A DNA stretch of 64,000 bases from Meghimatium bilineatum (lineage: Eukaryota > Mollusca > Gastropoda > Stylommatophora > Philomycidae). Positions within the stretch are counted from its first letter, which is position 1. The number at the start of each line of letters is the position of its first letter. The notes below the pieces were generated by a model that ran no database searches, had not been told where the DNA came from, and saw only the letters and a program-made list of their open reading frames with translations. The translations under genes and the position numbers were made by a program. The DNA is taken from NCBI GenBank assembly GCA_034231615.1, contig CM067298.1, positions 27,130,983-27,194,982 of the forward strand, written 5' to 3'. Below are positions 58,401 through 64,000 of this stretch, in pieces.

Positions 58401-61208
58401 AGATCCACTTCAAACACCACCTCCATTTAGTTTAGAGATTAGACCCGAACATCTCAGTCTTGTTTCCTGTCGTACGCAGTATTTTGTCCTTCAATCTTGC
58501 GCAATAAAACGACAGTTAGAAGGTGATTGCTGTCATTATCGAAAATGTATCTCAAACATGTGTTGACAGTGAAAATGTTAGACATAAATTATGTATGCTT
58601 GTTTGTAGTTGCTATTTTTATTCTTGCACGCTGTTTGACATTTGTAGCACTCTGTGTTCTCATAATATCCAAATGACCTTCCAAGATAATGCTTGTAGAT
58701 TTAGATGTTGTCAACTGAAATCAAAGTTAGTGAGTTCTTGGCCAAATATTAGAGAGAAAAATTGCATATGCACTCAATATGAAAAAAAAACTGTCCTTCT
58801 GTGATATTTGTAGATGTTATGATGTATGTTTTCGATACGACCTGTTCATGTGTCTTTGGTTATTTTCGTTTGTCATCTTCGATAATACTTTATTTACTTG
58901 ATCTTGTTTCTATTTACTGATGCATATATATCTTCTTCTTGCATCAGTGTCTTTATATCCTTCGCTTGTTCCTCAAAAATGTCGTGTTCGAAATAGTATC
59001 ACCATAAGGGAATATAAATGAATTATCTCCTTAAATAAGGAAACGTCCATGAATTATGTTCTTGAATAAGGGAACGTCCATGAATTATCTTGTTGTGTAA
59101 GGGATATAAATTACATCACCAAATTTTTTCTATTTCTTCCCCCCCCCACTCACAACCTTGTCAACACTTGTCACTAATTCAGGGACCCATCCTACTAAGT
59201 ATGTGAACACAAATTTAACACCTCTCTCCAAATAATGAATAGATAAGGCCTTAGCGAAAAAGACACGAAAAATCAATAAGGTTTGTTTCACACATTTAGA
59301 AACAACGTTACAGAATTGCAATAATTTAAATTTAATTTATGTGTAAACAAAAATTGTGTTGTGACGTCAAATGTAAATACCTCTTGTGAACAAATATCAA
59401 AGTTTTTTATGGTCCATCTTTCTCTCCCCCCCCCCAGTTGTTGAAATAATGTATGATGAGATCCTAAAGAAGAGTACTGACTTTTGAAAACAAATGTTAC
59501 AGACAAATGATGTTCATCCGTTGTAATCGACGATGACCAAAACTCAACCAAAATAATAATAGTAACAAGTAATAAAAGATAAAGTTAATAGTGCGTTTTT
59601 AAATGACTAACAAGTCCAATGAATCACAAAAAGTTCTTTCACACAAGTGACAGCTGTAGAAAGTGTCTATGGGACGTTGAGATATTTTGTCTTTTCTACT
59701 TGCCCGCTTCTGTCTTGCAGTATCTTGCCTGGACTCTTCCGCCGCTAGTACTCCAGCTCTGAGACTGTAACTCCATGATGTTCTATCCTAAGCGAGGATC
59801 TCCGAAGAGACTGCGTCAATTTTAAGATGTTTCAGTGAGGGCTTTAGTGTGTCTTTTAAATGCCTTTTCTGTCCACCAACTTTTCGAAGTCCTGTCTTGA
59901 GTACTCCATAATATATTTCTTTTGGTAGACGCGAGTCCTCCATACGCACACGATGACCTGCCCAGCGTGCTTACGCTTTCATAAGCAATTGAAAGTGGAA
60001 GAAGAATTGAAAGGAAATAAGAAATTTGGATTAATAATATTAAAGACTGGACAGAAATAAGATTATCTGAACTTGACTTACAACAAAGAGGAGACGCGAC
60101 ATATTTTTTTGTTTCCAGAGTGGCTTTAGGCAGTGAGGCGACTATGAGGAGGACTTAGACCTTCATGGGATTATGAGTTTGATGATGGTGATAAATTACG
60201 TCAACCGTTATTGTACAAACATTAATTGTTATTTTCGTAAATGAATAAGAACAATTAGTTGATTTTTAGATTTAACAAGCTTATATTCATGTGACATTAA
60301 TCAACATAATAACTGTGACTGTAACATACCTGTGCTCTGGTTGTCAGATATATTGTCATTAATTATGCTATCTACAATCGGTCACAACAATAATCTAATA
60401 TTTTGTGTATTTTTCTCATCTCCAGGGCTGGTGCCAGATTTGGAATGTCCTGCAAATAATGTGTCAATACATCTCTGTTCTGCTTGTTTTTGCATTCACC
60501 GTTGAACGATTCATTTCAGTATGTCGACCATTCTCATGCGAGAAATTTTCTAAAACTTCCAGATGGTCTAAGATCATCACTGCGATATTATGCATTTCTG
60601 TCATTCTTGCCTTGCCCCAAGCATTTTTCTGGAACGTCAGCCCTGACACAGGAGAATGTGCTGTTAGAAAATCATTTAACAATATCTACGTTGTTTGGAA
60701 CTGGACTTCGGATCTGGTTATGTTTGGAGCAGTTCCCATTGTAGTTTTTTTACTTAACGTGTGTGTTCTCAAACAGATTAGAACTGTGGGAAAGTTGTAT
60801 ATTACAAGCGAAACACTGCATAGACACGCGGGTACAAGATGTACATCCACAACAGCCACACTCATGTGGATCTCCTTCTACCTCATCTTTAGCAAACTTC
60901 CTGTGACAATTATGTTCACCATGCAGTCCAGCGTACAGTTTGGGGATGACATGAGCATTGACGCCATGAAAAGTGACGCAACATGGCAGAATTATTTGAC
61001 ATACTTTACCGCGCGGAAACTTATAGAAGAGCTGGGTATTTCCCATCATGCTTTCAATATATTTATTTACGCTGCCACCAGTAAACAATTCCGGACACAT
61101 CTCACAGCACTGTTATTGCGGACGTTCTGGAGAAAGGGTATGGCTCCCAGGAGTTCTCCGTCACAACCAGTCAGACCAAGACAAAACTGGTTGCATTCCA
61201 AAGCTTGA
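45922..61208 (+). CDS. Rhodopsin-type (class A) GPCR, three coding exons
   Basis: Spliced gene: exons 45922-46089, 55089-55244 and 60426-61208, introns 46090-55088 and 55245-60425. Donors read gtaggt and gttagt; acceptors end ttcacag and ctccag; both junctions are phase 0. The product is 368 aa. TM1 is about residues 43-65 with GNL (N55 = N1.50), TM2 about 74-92 with LAVSD (D84 = D2.50). TM3 follows GWC (C111, partner of C186 in extracellular loop 2) and ends E135-R136-F137 instead of DRY. TM4 is about 157-177, TM5 about 200-223 (P212), TM6 about 250-271 (P267). TM7 ends N319-I-F-I-Y323 instead of NPxxY. The N-terminus has NLT and NSS sequons and no signal peptide. Class A receptors sit in the plasma membrane and couple to heterotrimeric G proteins. 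The ligand is unknown; it resembles invertebrate peptide receptors (FMRFamide/TRH-receptor-like), which is inference. No frameshift or internal stop is seen. Upstream non-coding exons may exist. Confidence 0.9.
46150..47180. repeat. Intronic minisatellite, 20-bp unit with 420-bp higher order
   Basis: About 50 units of ACACTTGTACATTAATATTT. The variants ATTAAAATTG (46411 and 46831), ACATTTATATT (46523 and 46943) and ATAAATAGTT (46571 and 46991) all recur exactly 420 bp apart, so a 21-unit block was duplicated. It begins about 60 bp after the exon 1 donor. Confidence 0.96.
47428..47545 (-). mobile_element. SINE family S2, 3' part only
   Basis: Matches 63510-63605 of the S2 copy: GGGTTCAAAGGCCATAGAGG, TTGACTTCATTGTACTCGGT, TTCCTATATGTACTCTTTCA, CTTGCCGAGAGTGCCA. 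The tRNA-like head is missing; the sequence runs straight into the 16-bp array. Confidence 0.75.
47524..47697. repeat. Minisatellite, 16-bp unit
   Basis: About eleven units of GGCAGATCATATGTTG with variants (TAGGACAGATC, TTTTGCAGATC). The first unit overlaps the end of the SINE fragment (GAGTGCCAGATCATATG). Confidence 0.93.
47955..48185. repeat. Tandem repeat, four units of ~56-60 bp
   Basis: Diverged units with CTTCATTTCCTGGGATGTTG, CAATATGCAACCTTCTTTC and a GTTTGTCTATA-like block. Overlapping 68- and 63-codon ORFs arise from the repeat. Confidence 0.8.
48190..48735. other. AT-rich intronic stretch, no feature seen
   Basis: Part of GPCR intron 1; nothing recognised. Confidence 0.4.
48744..48926. 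mobile_element. Short hAT-type MITE with perfect 8-bp duplication
   Basis: 183 bp. Left end CAGTGTTTCCCAACCTTTTT; reverse complement of the right end CAGTGTTTCCCAACGTGGGG, a 14-bp perfect terminal inverted repeat. Flanked on both sides by GTGTAATA (48736-48743 and 48927-48934). CAGTG termini and 8-bp duplication define hAT. An ORF at 48835-49077 crosses the right end and is not a gene. Confidence 0.93.
48940..49800. other. Intronic stretch with paired TGACGTCA palindromes
   Basis: TGACGTCA occurs at 49256-49263 and 49303-49310, each within GTGACGTCACG. No exon recognised. Confidence 0.45.
49804..49905 (-). mobile_element. SINE family S2, 3' part only, diverged
   Basis: TATAGAGGATTGACTACATT, TTACTCGGTTACCTCATATG and GCGAAAAGTACCACTC match the corresponding blocks at 63515-63612 with several changes. 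The head is missing. Confidence 0.65.
49920..50160 (-). mobile_element. LINE RT fragment
   Basis: Reading leftwards: EIFIARRTRKLQLLIITRF, PVATYGCENWTTTSNMESK, IAAIEMKCYRKVI, then SQIPEYRRRL. The YGCExW and EMKCYRR blocks are diagnostic of non-LTR reverse transcriptase C-termini. Confidence 0.85.
50165..51055. repeat. Minisatellite, 49-bp unit
   Basis: Eighteen near-identical units containing AATAATCTCATTTATAGGCC, CATTCGTAATCTATTCCTGA and TCTCTACTG. Variants are TAGGTCC/TAGGCCC and ATTCCTG/ATTGCTG. The left edge abuts the LINE fragment, whose last bases (CATTTATAGGTCCATTCG) already resemble the unit. Confidence 0.96.
51110..51640. repeat. Minisatellite, 21-bp unit (185-codon artefact ORF)
   Basis: About 25 units of CCCCATATTGTAGCTGTAAG plus T. 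The 7-codon period has no stops, so a 185-codon + frame (SPHIVAV repeats) and a 102-codon - frame (YSYNMGT) are both open. Nothing around it looks like an exon, and it lies inside GPCR intron 1. Confidence 0.93.
52500..53325 (+). mobile_element. Jockey-type LINE fragment (pre-RT and RT fingers/palm start)
   Basis: In shifting frames: AIPRGGSREYKSYWSETRKI, NWHEKTSSLNMTKDTSKLWN, LTITLNEETKN, GKMAANILADF, stop, then TPLSIAELNGAIGKLKTKKA, LGKDGITNDMIRNLG, NKLLTIFNQSWKTGKIPDLW, REAVIIPIGKK, NYRPVSLLSCIGK. This is the canonical pre-RT and first RT blocks. It breaks off before the YADD catalytic block. Opposite strand to the surrounding hAT relic. Confidence 0.88.
53870..53990. repeat. Minisatellite, 31-bp unit, inside the transposase relic
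   Basis: Four units of CATGTACCAATAATAGTGAT plus TCATTACGAAT. On the - strand one phase reads YNESLLLVH, the conserved transposase block, so the array grew from transposon coding sequence. Confidence 0.9.
54725..55088. other. Intronic sequence upstream of GPCR exon 2
   Basis: No element recognised. It ends in the polypyrimidine-like tract and TTTCACAG acceptor of exon 2. Confidence 0.5.
55089..55244 (+). CDS. GPCR coding exon 2 (end of TM1, TM2, extracellular loop 1)
   Basis: A 156-nt exon of 52 codons with no start codon of its own, so a simple ORF search will miss it. The acceptor is a pyrimidine-rich tract ending ttcacag; the donor is CAG|gttagt. It encodes basic intracellular loop 1 (RRMRK), then NSSAAYLATLAVSD, the TM2 signature with the conserved Asp, and loop 1 ending VLDLQ. 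It joins in phase to GWCQIW of exon 3. Confidence 0.88.
55307..55400. repeat. (TA)n microsatellite
   Basis: About 46 TA units beginning 60 bp after the exon 2 donor, in GPCR intron 2. Confidence 0.97.
55480..55845 (+). mobile_element. LINE RT C-terminal tail, decayed
   Basis: Includes a YFRHITRYNGF-like block (GHITR), NVPGKRTRDRLRLIWTQHIE, RTSEYDTYKRLNRVHSTESL, THWQ. The GKRTRGRxRLxWxxxIE pattern is that of LINE reverse transcriptase ends. Confidence 0.7.
56015..56100. other. Possible solitary hAT end
   Basis: AGCGGTGGGCAAAATATAGC followed by CCGCACGTC resembles a hAT terminal repeat; no opposite end or duplication is seen. Confidence 0.35.
56113..56312 (+). mobile_element. tRNA-derived SINE family S1, copy 3, best head
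   Basis: The head keeps both pol III boxes: TGGCAGCGTGGTAGAGAGCG (A box) and AGGTTCGAATCCC (B box). CTGTGG at the head pairs with CCGCAG after the B box like an acceptor stem. The body has CATCCGGACCGTTGAGAGAA, ATTGCCTAGAAAATCA and TTGATGGCTACGTCCTGAAT, as in the copy at 6375. It could be mistaken for a tRNA gene. Confidence 0.85.
56320..56740. other. Intronic stretch with weak periodic CAGAGCTAA words
   Basis: Between 56480 and 56690, TTCAGAGCTAAC-like words recur about every 45 bp with much divergence; possibly a very old tandem array. Confidence 0.4.
56743..57640. repeat. Minisatellite, 28-bp units in 56-bp dimers
   Basis: About 32 units. Two types, ACATAACCCGTCAGATGCCA and ACATTACTCGTCAGACGTCA, each followed by CACTGGAG or TACTGGAG, often alternate to make 56-bp dimers. 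Open in one + frame for 71 codons by chance. Confidence 0.95.
57640..58320 (-). mobile_element. LINE RT C-terminal part
   Basis: Reading leftwards across frames: INGHKLEEIPTLKYLGSQIC, DDGNSRNEIKLRLEMAVAVK, GKVKYDLEK, then KHFWLGHVTRHDSLSKITLE, GTCWYRRRRNGKKILD, EHQGMVW, LPRIAEDRDVWNVFCADV. The YLGSQI, GHVTRHDS and EDRDxW blocks are those of a common molluscan LINE type (family known to me; not checked). Broken by indels. Confidence 0.88.
58320..58985. other. Intron 2 stretch, no feature supported
   Basis: ORFs of 81 and 93 codons (58321-58566, 58523-58804) overlap in different frames, have no domain and lie between confirmed GPCR exons. Confidence 0.4.
58985..59100. repeat. Short tandem repeat, three ~36-bp units
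   Basis: Three units built on AAACGTCCATGAATTATGTT or GAACGTCCATGAATTATCTT with TTGAATAAGGG linkers. Confidence 0.75.
59100..59685. other. Intron 2 stretch with C-runs
   Basis: Poly-C runs at 59139-59147 and 59427-59435. The ATAAATTACATCAC and GTGACGTCAAATG words resemble the TIR element at 61999-62254, but no boundaries can be drawn. Confidence 0.4.
59690..59990 (-). mobile_element. LINE RT C-terminal tail
   Basis: One frame of the - strand reads ARWAGHRVRMEDSRLPKEIY, YGVLKTGLRKVGGQKRHLKD, TLKPSLKHLKIDAVSSEILA, stop, DRTSWSYSLRAGVLAAEESR. The RWAGHxxRMxDxRLPK and G-x-RK-x-GGQK-x-R-x-KD blocks define it; a single stop replaces the residue before DR. Confidence 0.88.
60000..60170 (+). mobile_element. 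LINE RT tail, short
   Basis: Reads EIWINNIKDWTEIRLSELDL, QQRGDATYFFVSRVALGSEA. The W-x-x-NIKDWT block and following residues match LINE reverse transcriptase ends. It is head to head with the previous tail, 10 bp away. Confidence 0.65.
60180..60425. other. Intron 2 end, before GPCR exon 3
   Basis: AT-rich; ends in ATTTTTCTCATCTCCAG, a good polypyrimidine tract and acceptor. Confidence 0.6.
60426..61208 (+). CDS. GPCR coding exon 3 (TM3-TM7 and C-tail)
   Basis: 260 codons plus TGA. The open frame extends back to an ATG at 60405, but those seven codons include the splice acceptor (tttttctcatctccag), so 60405 is not the real start. It carries the TM3 cysteine, ERF, the loop-2 cysteine in GECAV, TM5-TM7 and the TM7 motif NIFIY followed by SKQFR, the usual start of helix 8. 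The C-tail is short, basic and Ser/Pro-rich. Confidence 0.92.
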   Translation, partial: GWCQIWNVLQIMCQYISVLLVFAFTVERFISVCRPFSCEKFSKTSRWSKIITAILCISVILALPQAFFWNVSPDTGECAVRKSFNNIYVVWNWTSDLVMFGAVPIVVFLLNVCVLKQIRTVGKLYITSETLHRHAGTRCTSTTATLMWISFYLIFSKLPVTIMFTMQSSVQFGDDMSIDAMKSDATWQNYLTYFTARKLIEELGISHHAFNIFIYAATSKQFRTHLTALLLRTFWRKGMAPRSSPSQPVRPRQNWLHSKA

Positions 61209-61828
61209 TTTGATTTCTTCACGTATTGTTAATGTGTATGTGTGTGTTATATAGGAATGTGTTAATATATTCGTATGTGTGTATGCATGTGTTTGTTTGA
61301 TCGAGTTTGCGTGTTCATGTGTAAATGGGTGCATGTTTTCGTATATATGTGTACGCTACATGGGCTCTACATTTAAAAAGGGCACATCATCTTCTGAAAG
61401 GATGAGAAATGGAACAGCTCGATAACGGAGAGTAACTAGAAAGTCATGATTATACCAAAATCCGTTTACAGGGGTAATTCCATGTCCAAACAGTCCAAGG
61501 GGTTTTACAGCTCTAATGGGGTTTATTAGCCATCTACGAACTACTAGACAGGGGGATAATTCAGACTGAATTTTCAACAACGGATGTAATAAATGGTCAT
61601 CATCACTTGTGATGGACGAACACACACAAATGTGTAGGCATATGTTTGCATGTGTGTACATGGTTATCGTATGTACATTGTACTTTGTTTTCAATGTTGT
61701 CATACCTCTATTCATTTTCTTATTGCTTATTATTTCCTTATATATTTCTCTATGTTGTCTTTCTCTATGTTGTTTTATAGTATTTATTCTTAACATTAAA
61801 TATCACGTTTTACTTCTTGTAAACACGC
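61209..61828. other. GPCR 3' flank
   Basis: Holds the probable 3' UTR with GTGTGTATG-rich sequence (61230-61350) and a candidate polyA signal. The - strand ORF 61356-61796 has no recognised domain. Confidence 0.4.
61588..61593 (+). promoter_or_regulatory. Candidate polyadenylation signal for the GPCR
   Basis: An AATAAA hexamer about 380 nt after the GPCR stop codon. In AT-rich DNA this hexamer is common by chance, so it is only a candidate 3' end. Confidence 0.3.
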
Positions 61829-61930
61829 CGTGCGTGTGTGTGTGCGTGTGTGTGTGTTCGTGCGTGTGTGTTTGTGTGTGTGTGTGTGTGTGTGTTTGTG
61901 TGTGTGTTTGGGTGGGTGCGTGCGTGTGGG
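61829..61930. repeat. (TG)n microsatellite
   Basis: About 50 TG units with TGCG, TTTG and GGTG interruptions; makes a Cys-Val artefact within a 172-codon ORF. Confidence 0.96.
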
Positions 61931-61998
61931 CTCAATGTGCTAAGAATTATTTAGTTTATATTCAAATTATCCATGTGTTCTGTACGACATTTGTTTGG

Positions 61999-62254
61999 GA
62001 TGTCCATAAATTACGTCAACAATTTTGTACCCAATTCCTACCTCTTCATCAACGACTGTCTAGAATTCATGGACCACAAACCCTTGCTAAATTATGTCAA
62101 ACAATTTTAACACCCGCATTCCCATAAACCATTTATTTTAGCAGAAATAGTATTGTTGACGTCAACTTTTGTCAAAACGACCTACCCCCTTTTCAATAAC
62201 TTTCAAACCTTCACAGACCCCCCCCCCTCATTGTTCACGCGGCTTATGGACAGC
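61999..62254. mobile_element. Probable DNA-transposon MITE with terminal inverted repeats
   Basis: Left end GATGTCCATAAATTACGTCA; reverse complement of the right end GCTGTCCATAAGCCGCGTGA. Inverted match over about 20 bp with five differences. No clear target duplication. The internal sequence is C-rich near the right end (62218-62227). Superfamily unknown. Confidence 0.65.
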
Positions 62255-62264
62255 TCTGTATTTG

Positions 62265-62340
62265 AAAACACATAAATTGTGTGTGCAGAGTAACATTTGA
62301 AAACACATAAATTGTGTGTGCAGAGTAATATTTGAAAACA
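62265..62340. repeat. Two-unit tandem repeat, 35 bp
   Basis: TTGAAAACACATAAATTGTG plus TGTGCAGAGTAACAT is repeated twice, with a third partial copy. Confidence 0.85.
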
Positions 62341-62407
62341 AACACATCAACGACATATTCAGGATAATGTTCTATAACTAAAAATAGACACATCCATTTT
62401 GTGTTAT

Positions 62408-62865
62408 TTCTTTTTTCTATTGTTATACTCAAGCCCTTTATGTCAATGACATGTTTCCTATTGTTATACTCACGCTCTGTATGTGAATGACATGTTCCCT
62501 ATTGTTATACTCACGCCCTTTATGTCAATGACATGTTTCCTATTGTTATACTCACGCCCTTTATGTCAATGACATGTTCCCTATTGTTATACTCACGTTC
62601 TGTATGTGAATGACATGTTCCCTATTGTTATACTCACGTTCTGTATGTGAATGACATGTTCCCTATTGTTATACTCACGTTCTGTATGTGAATGACATGT
62701 TTCCTATTGTTATACTCACGCTCTGTATGTGAGTCAGATGTTCCCTATTGTTATACTGACGCTCTGTATGTGAATGACATGTTCCCTATTGTTATACTGA
62801 CGTTCTGTATGTGAATGAAATGTTCCCTATTGTTATACTCACGCCGTGTATTTGAATGGCATGTT
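62408..62865. repeat. Minisatellite, 41-bp unit
   Basis: Eleven units containing TCCCTATTGTTATACTCACG, TTCTGTATGTGAATGACATG and single-base variants (CTCTG, CCCTTTATGTC). The CCCTTTATGTCAATG type is confined to the left part. Confidence 0.95.
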
Positions 62866-62869
62866 TTCA

Positions 62870-63490
62870 GCGTATAACCCCTACATTAGTATGTAATTTT
62901 AACATGCTTCACCGATGTCTTGCGCTCTGCTTACATATAACATCACTAATCTTGGCTGATCATACTCGTCAATGACTTAAGACACAGCACAAAGTGGGCA
63001 ATGAAAAAACACGGATCAGCCAACATGCTTAGTGTTGTTTGTCAGCAGCGCGCTGTAGCAATCTAGGGATGGATTTGTAGTATTTGCAAGCCAGTTAATG
63101 AGGGGGGGGGGGAGGAAGAGGTTCAAATCTCTCCTACCTTAGGAAATCAACATAACATTAGAAAGTGAGCGCACCCCTTTTTCCTCCCTATTTGTTTTTT
63201 TTAAGGGAAGAATAAAATATGTTCCCCCAAAACATGTTTAAAACAAACATTGCAACAATGAAGTAATTACCCACGAAAACTATAAAATAATGTATGGGAC
63301 CCCCCCCCCGTCCCCCTAATCTCCATACAGCGATGTACCCTGGGTATTTGTAATCTGTCACGTTGTCTAATCATAATGTGGTTTACTGAGTTCAAGTATT
63401 CTTATAGTTATTAGCTGAAAACATAATCATTAATGTGTACAGTTATTTTTAGTAGTAACAAATCTACAACGCAGGCAAGTTATCATTTTA
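62870..63490. other. Non-coding stretch with poly-G/poly-C runs
   Basis: Poly-G at about 63101-63110 and poly-C at 63301-63309. No gene or element recognised. Confidence 0.4.
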
Positions 63491-63499
63491 AGATCAAGA

Positions 63500-63762
63500 G
63501 TTTACCTCTAGGGTTCAAAGGTCGTAGAGGATAGACTTCATTGTACTCGGTTTCCCATATGTACTCTGTCACTCTCAACAAAGACGTACGCCACTTGCGG
63601 AGAGTACCACTCATGGCGAGTAACTCCGTTGCTTCAAGTGATAACCCACAGGGATATCCGAAAAAAATCCACCATTTAAACAAGACGATACGAGCTGGAT
63701 TCGAACTCATGACCTCTTTGAATGCAAGGCGAACAGCTTAACCACTACCTCAAATGATGATG
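63500..63762 (-). mobile_element. tRNA-derived SINE family S2, near full length
   Basis: On the - strand the head reads GAGGTAGTGGTTAAGCTGTT (A box) and GAGTTCGAATCCAGC (B box) about 35 nt apart, as in tRNA genes. The body ends with ACAGAGTACATATGGGAAAC, CGAGTACAATGAAGTCTATC and CTCTACGACCTTTGAACC. The 3' portion recurs without the head at 47428 and 49804. It lacks tRNA folding downstream, so it is not a functional tRNA. Confidence 0.82.
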
Positions 63763-63769
63763 AACCGCG

Positions 63770-64000
63770 GACCAACTTGGTCCAACCGTTGATCCAACTT
63801 GGTTATATCAGAATGTATGAGAAACAAAAACAATGAAGCTCGCAGTTCAGATTATTCTGGCACCCGACCTCCGGGTGTTAGTGCCTTCCCATTCTCTCTT
63901 TCTCCTGAATATATAATTAAGTTGGTATTGTAATAATTGTTGATCTTCTTAAAACATAATGTAAAATAATAATTGTATTGTTCTCTAGTGAGAACATCAT
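63770..64000. other. Window edge, no feature seen
   Basis: A short GC-richer patch, GGCACCCGACCTCCGGGTGT, contains an 8-bp hairpin (ACCCGACC/TCCGGGTG, imperfect). Nothing else recognised. Confidence 0.35.

Noticed and set aside
60405..60425. Use of the ATG at 60405 as the GPCR start
   Set aside because: These codons are the intron's polypyrimidine tract and AG acceptor, and starting there would lose TM1 and TM2.
61609..62127. A 172-codon ORF after the GPCR
   Set aside because: Its centre is a (TG)n tract and its end crosses the left terminus of a TIR element; no known domain.

Overview
The window looks like animal nuclear DNA, most likely from a lophotrochozoan and probably a mollusc (inference). 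It is AT-rich. It contains a split rhodopsin-type GPCR gene with GT/AG introns, many 5'-truncated LINE relics, tRNA-derived SINEs, non-autonomous hAT elements with 8-bp target duplications, and a very high density of mini- and microsatellites. I see no bacterial operons, ribosome-binding sites, rRNA or CRISPR arrays. The species cannot be fixed from sequence alone.

Only one host protein-coding gene is well supported. It is a 7-transmembrane receptor on the + strand, spanning 45922-61208 in three coding exons (45922-46089, 55089-55244, 60426-61208). All junctions are phase 0 with consensus splice sites. Joined, they encode 368 residues with all seven TM segments, and the stop codon lies at 61206-61208. 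The first two exons are short and easy to miss. The introns (about 9.0 and 5.2 kb) are filled with satellite arrays and transposon relics.

Layout. 1-16 kb: AT-rich DNA with minisatellites of about 24, 32, 47, 38 and 42 bp, LINE 3' tails, a SINE with perfect 16-bp target duplications (6375-6571), and a dispersed repeat (2.5 and 3.6 kb). 16-24 kb: LINE tails, a 51-bp array, a 411-bp hAT MITE (17901-18311), a degenerate ~43-bp array, and a long LINE relic with RT thumb and RNase H (21.8-23.2 kb, - strand). 24-32 kb: several RT relics, a 19-bp array with 190-bp higher-order periodicity, (TA)n and (GTTA)n, and two LINE fragments head to head at about 29.88 kb. 32-45.9 kb: mostly unrecognised AT-rich DNA, (AAT)n, (TA)n, a 21-bp array, a 2-kb array of 20-bp units, and LINE tails. 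45.9-61.2 kb: the GPCR gene; intron 1 also carries a ZBED5-like hAT transposase relic with a Jockey-type LINE lying between its two parts. 61.2-64 kb: 3' flank, (TG)n, a TIR element, a 41-bp array, and a tRNA-derived SINE at 63.5-63.76 kb.

Summing the array intervals, tandem repeats cover roughly a fifth of the window. Several have periods divisible by three with no stop codons, so they create long but spurious ORFs. I found no convincing new multi-gene system. The most informative points are the reconstructed receptor, arrays that appear to have been born inside transposon sequence, and the SINE/MITE families with visible target duplications.
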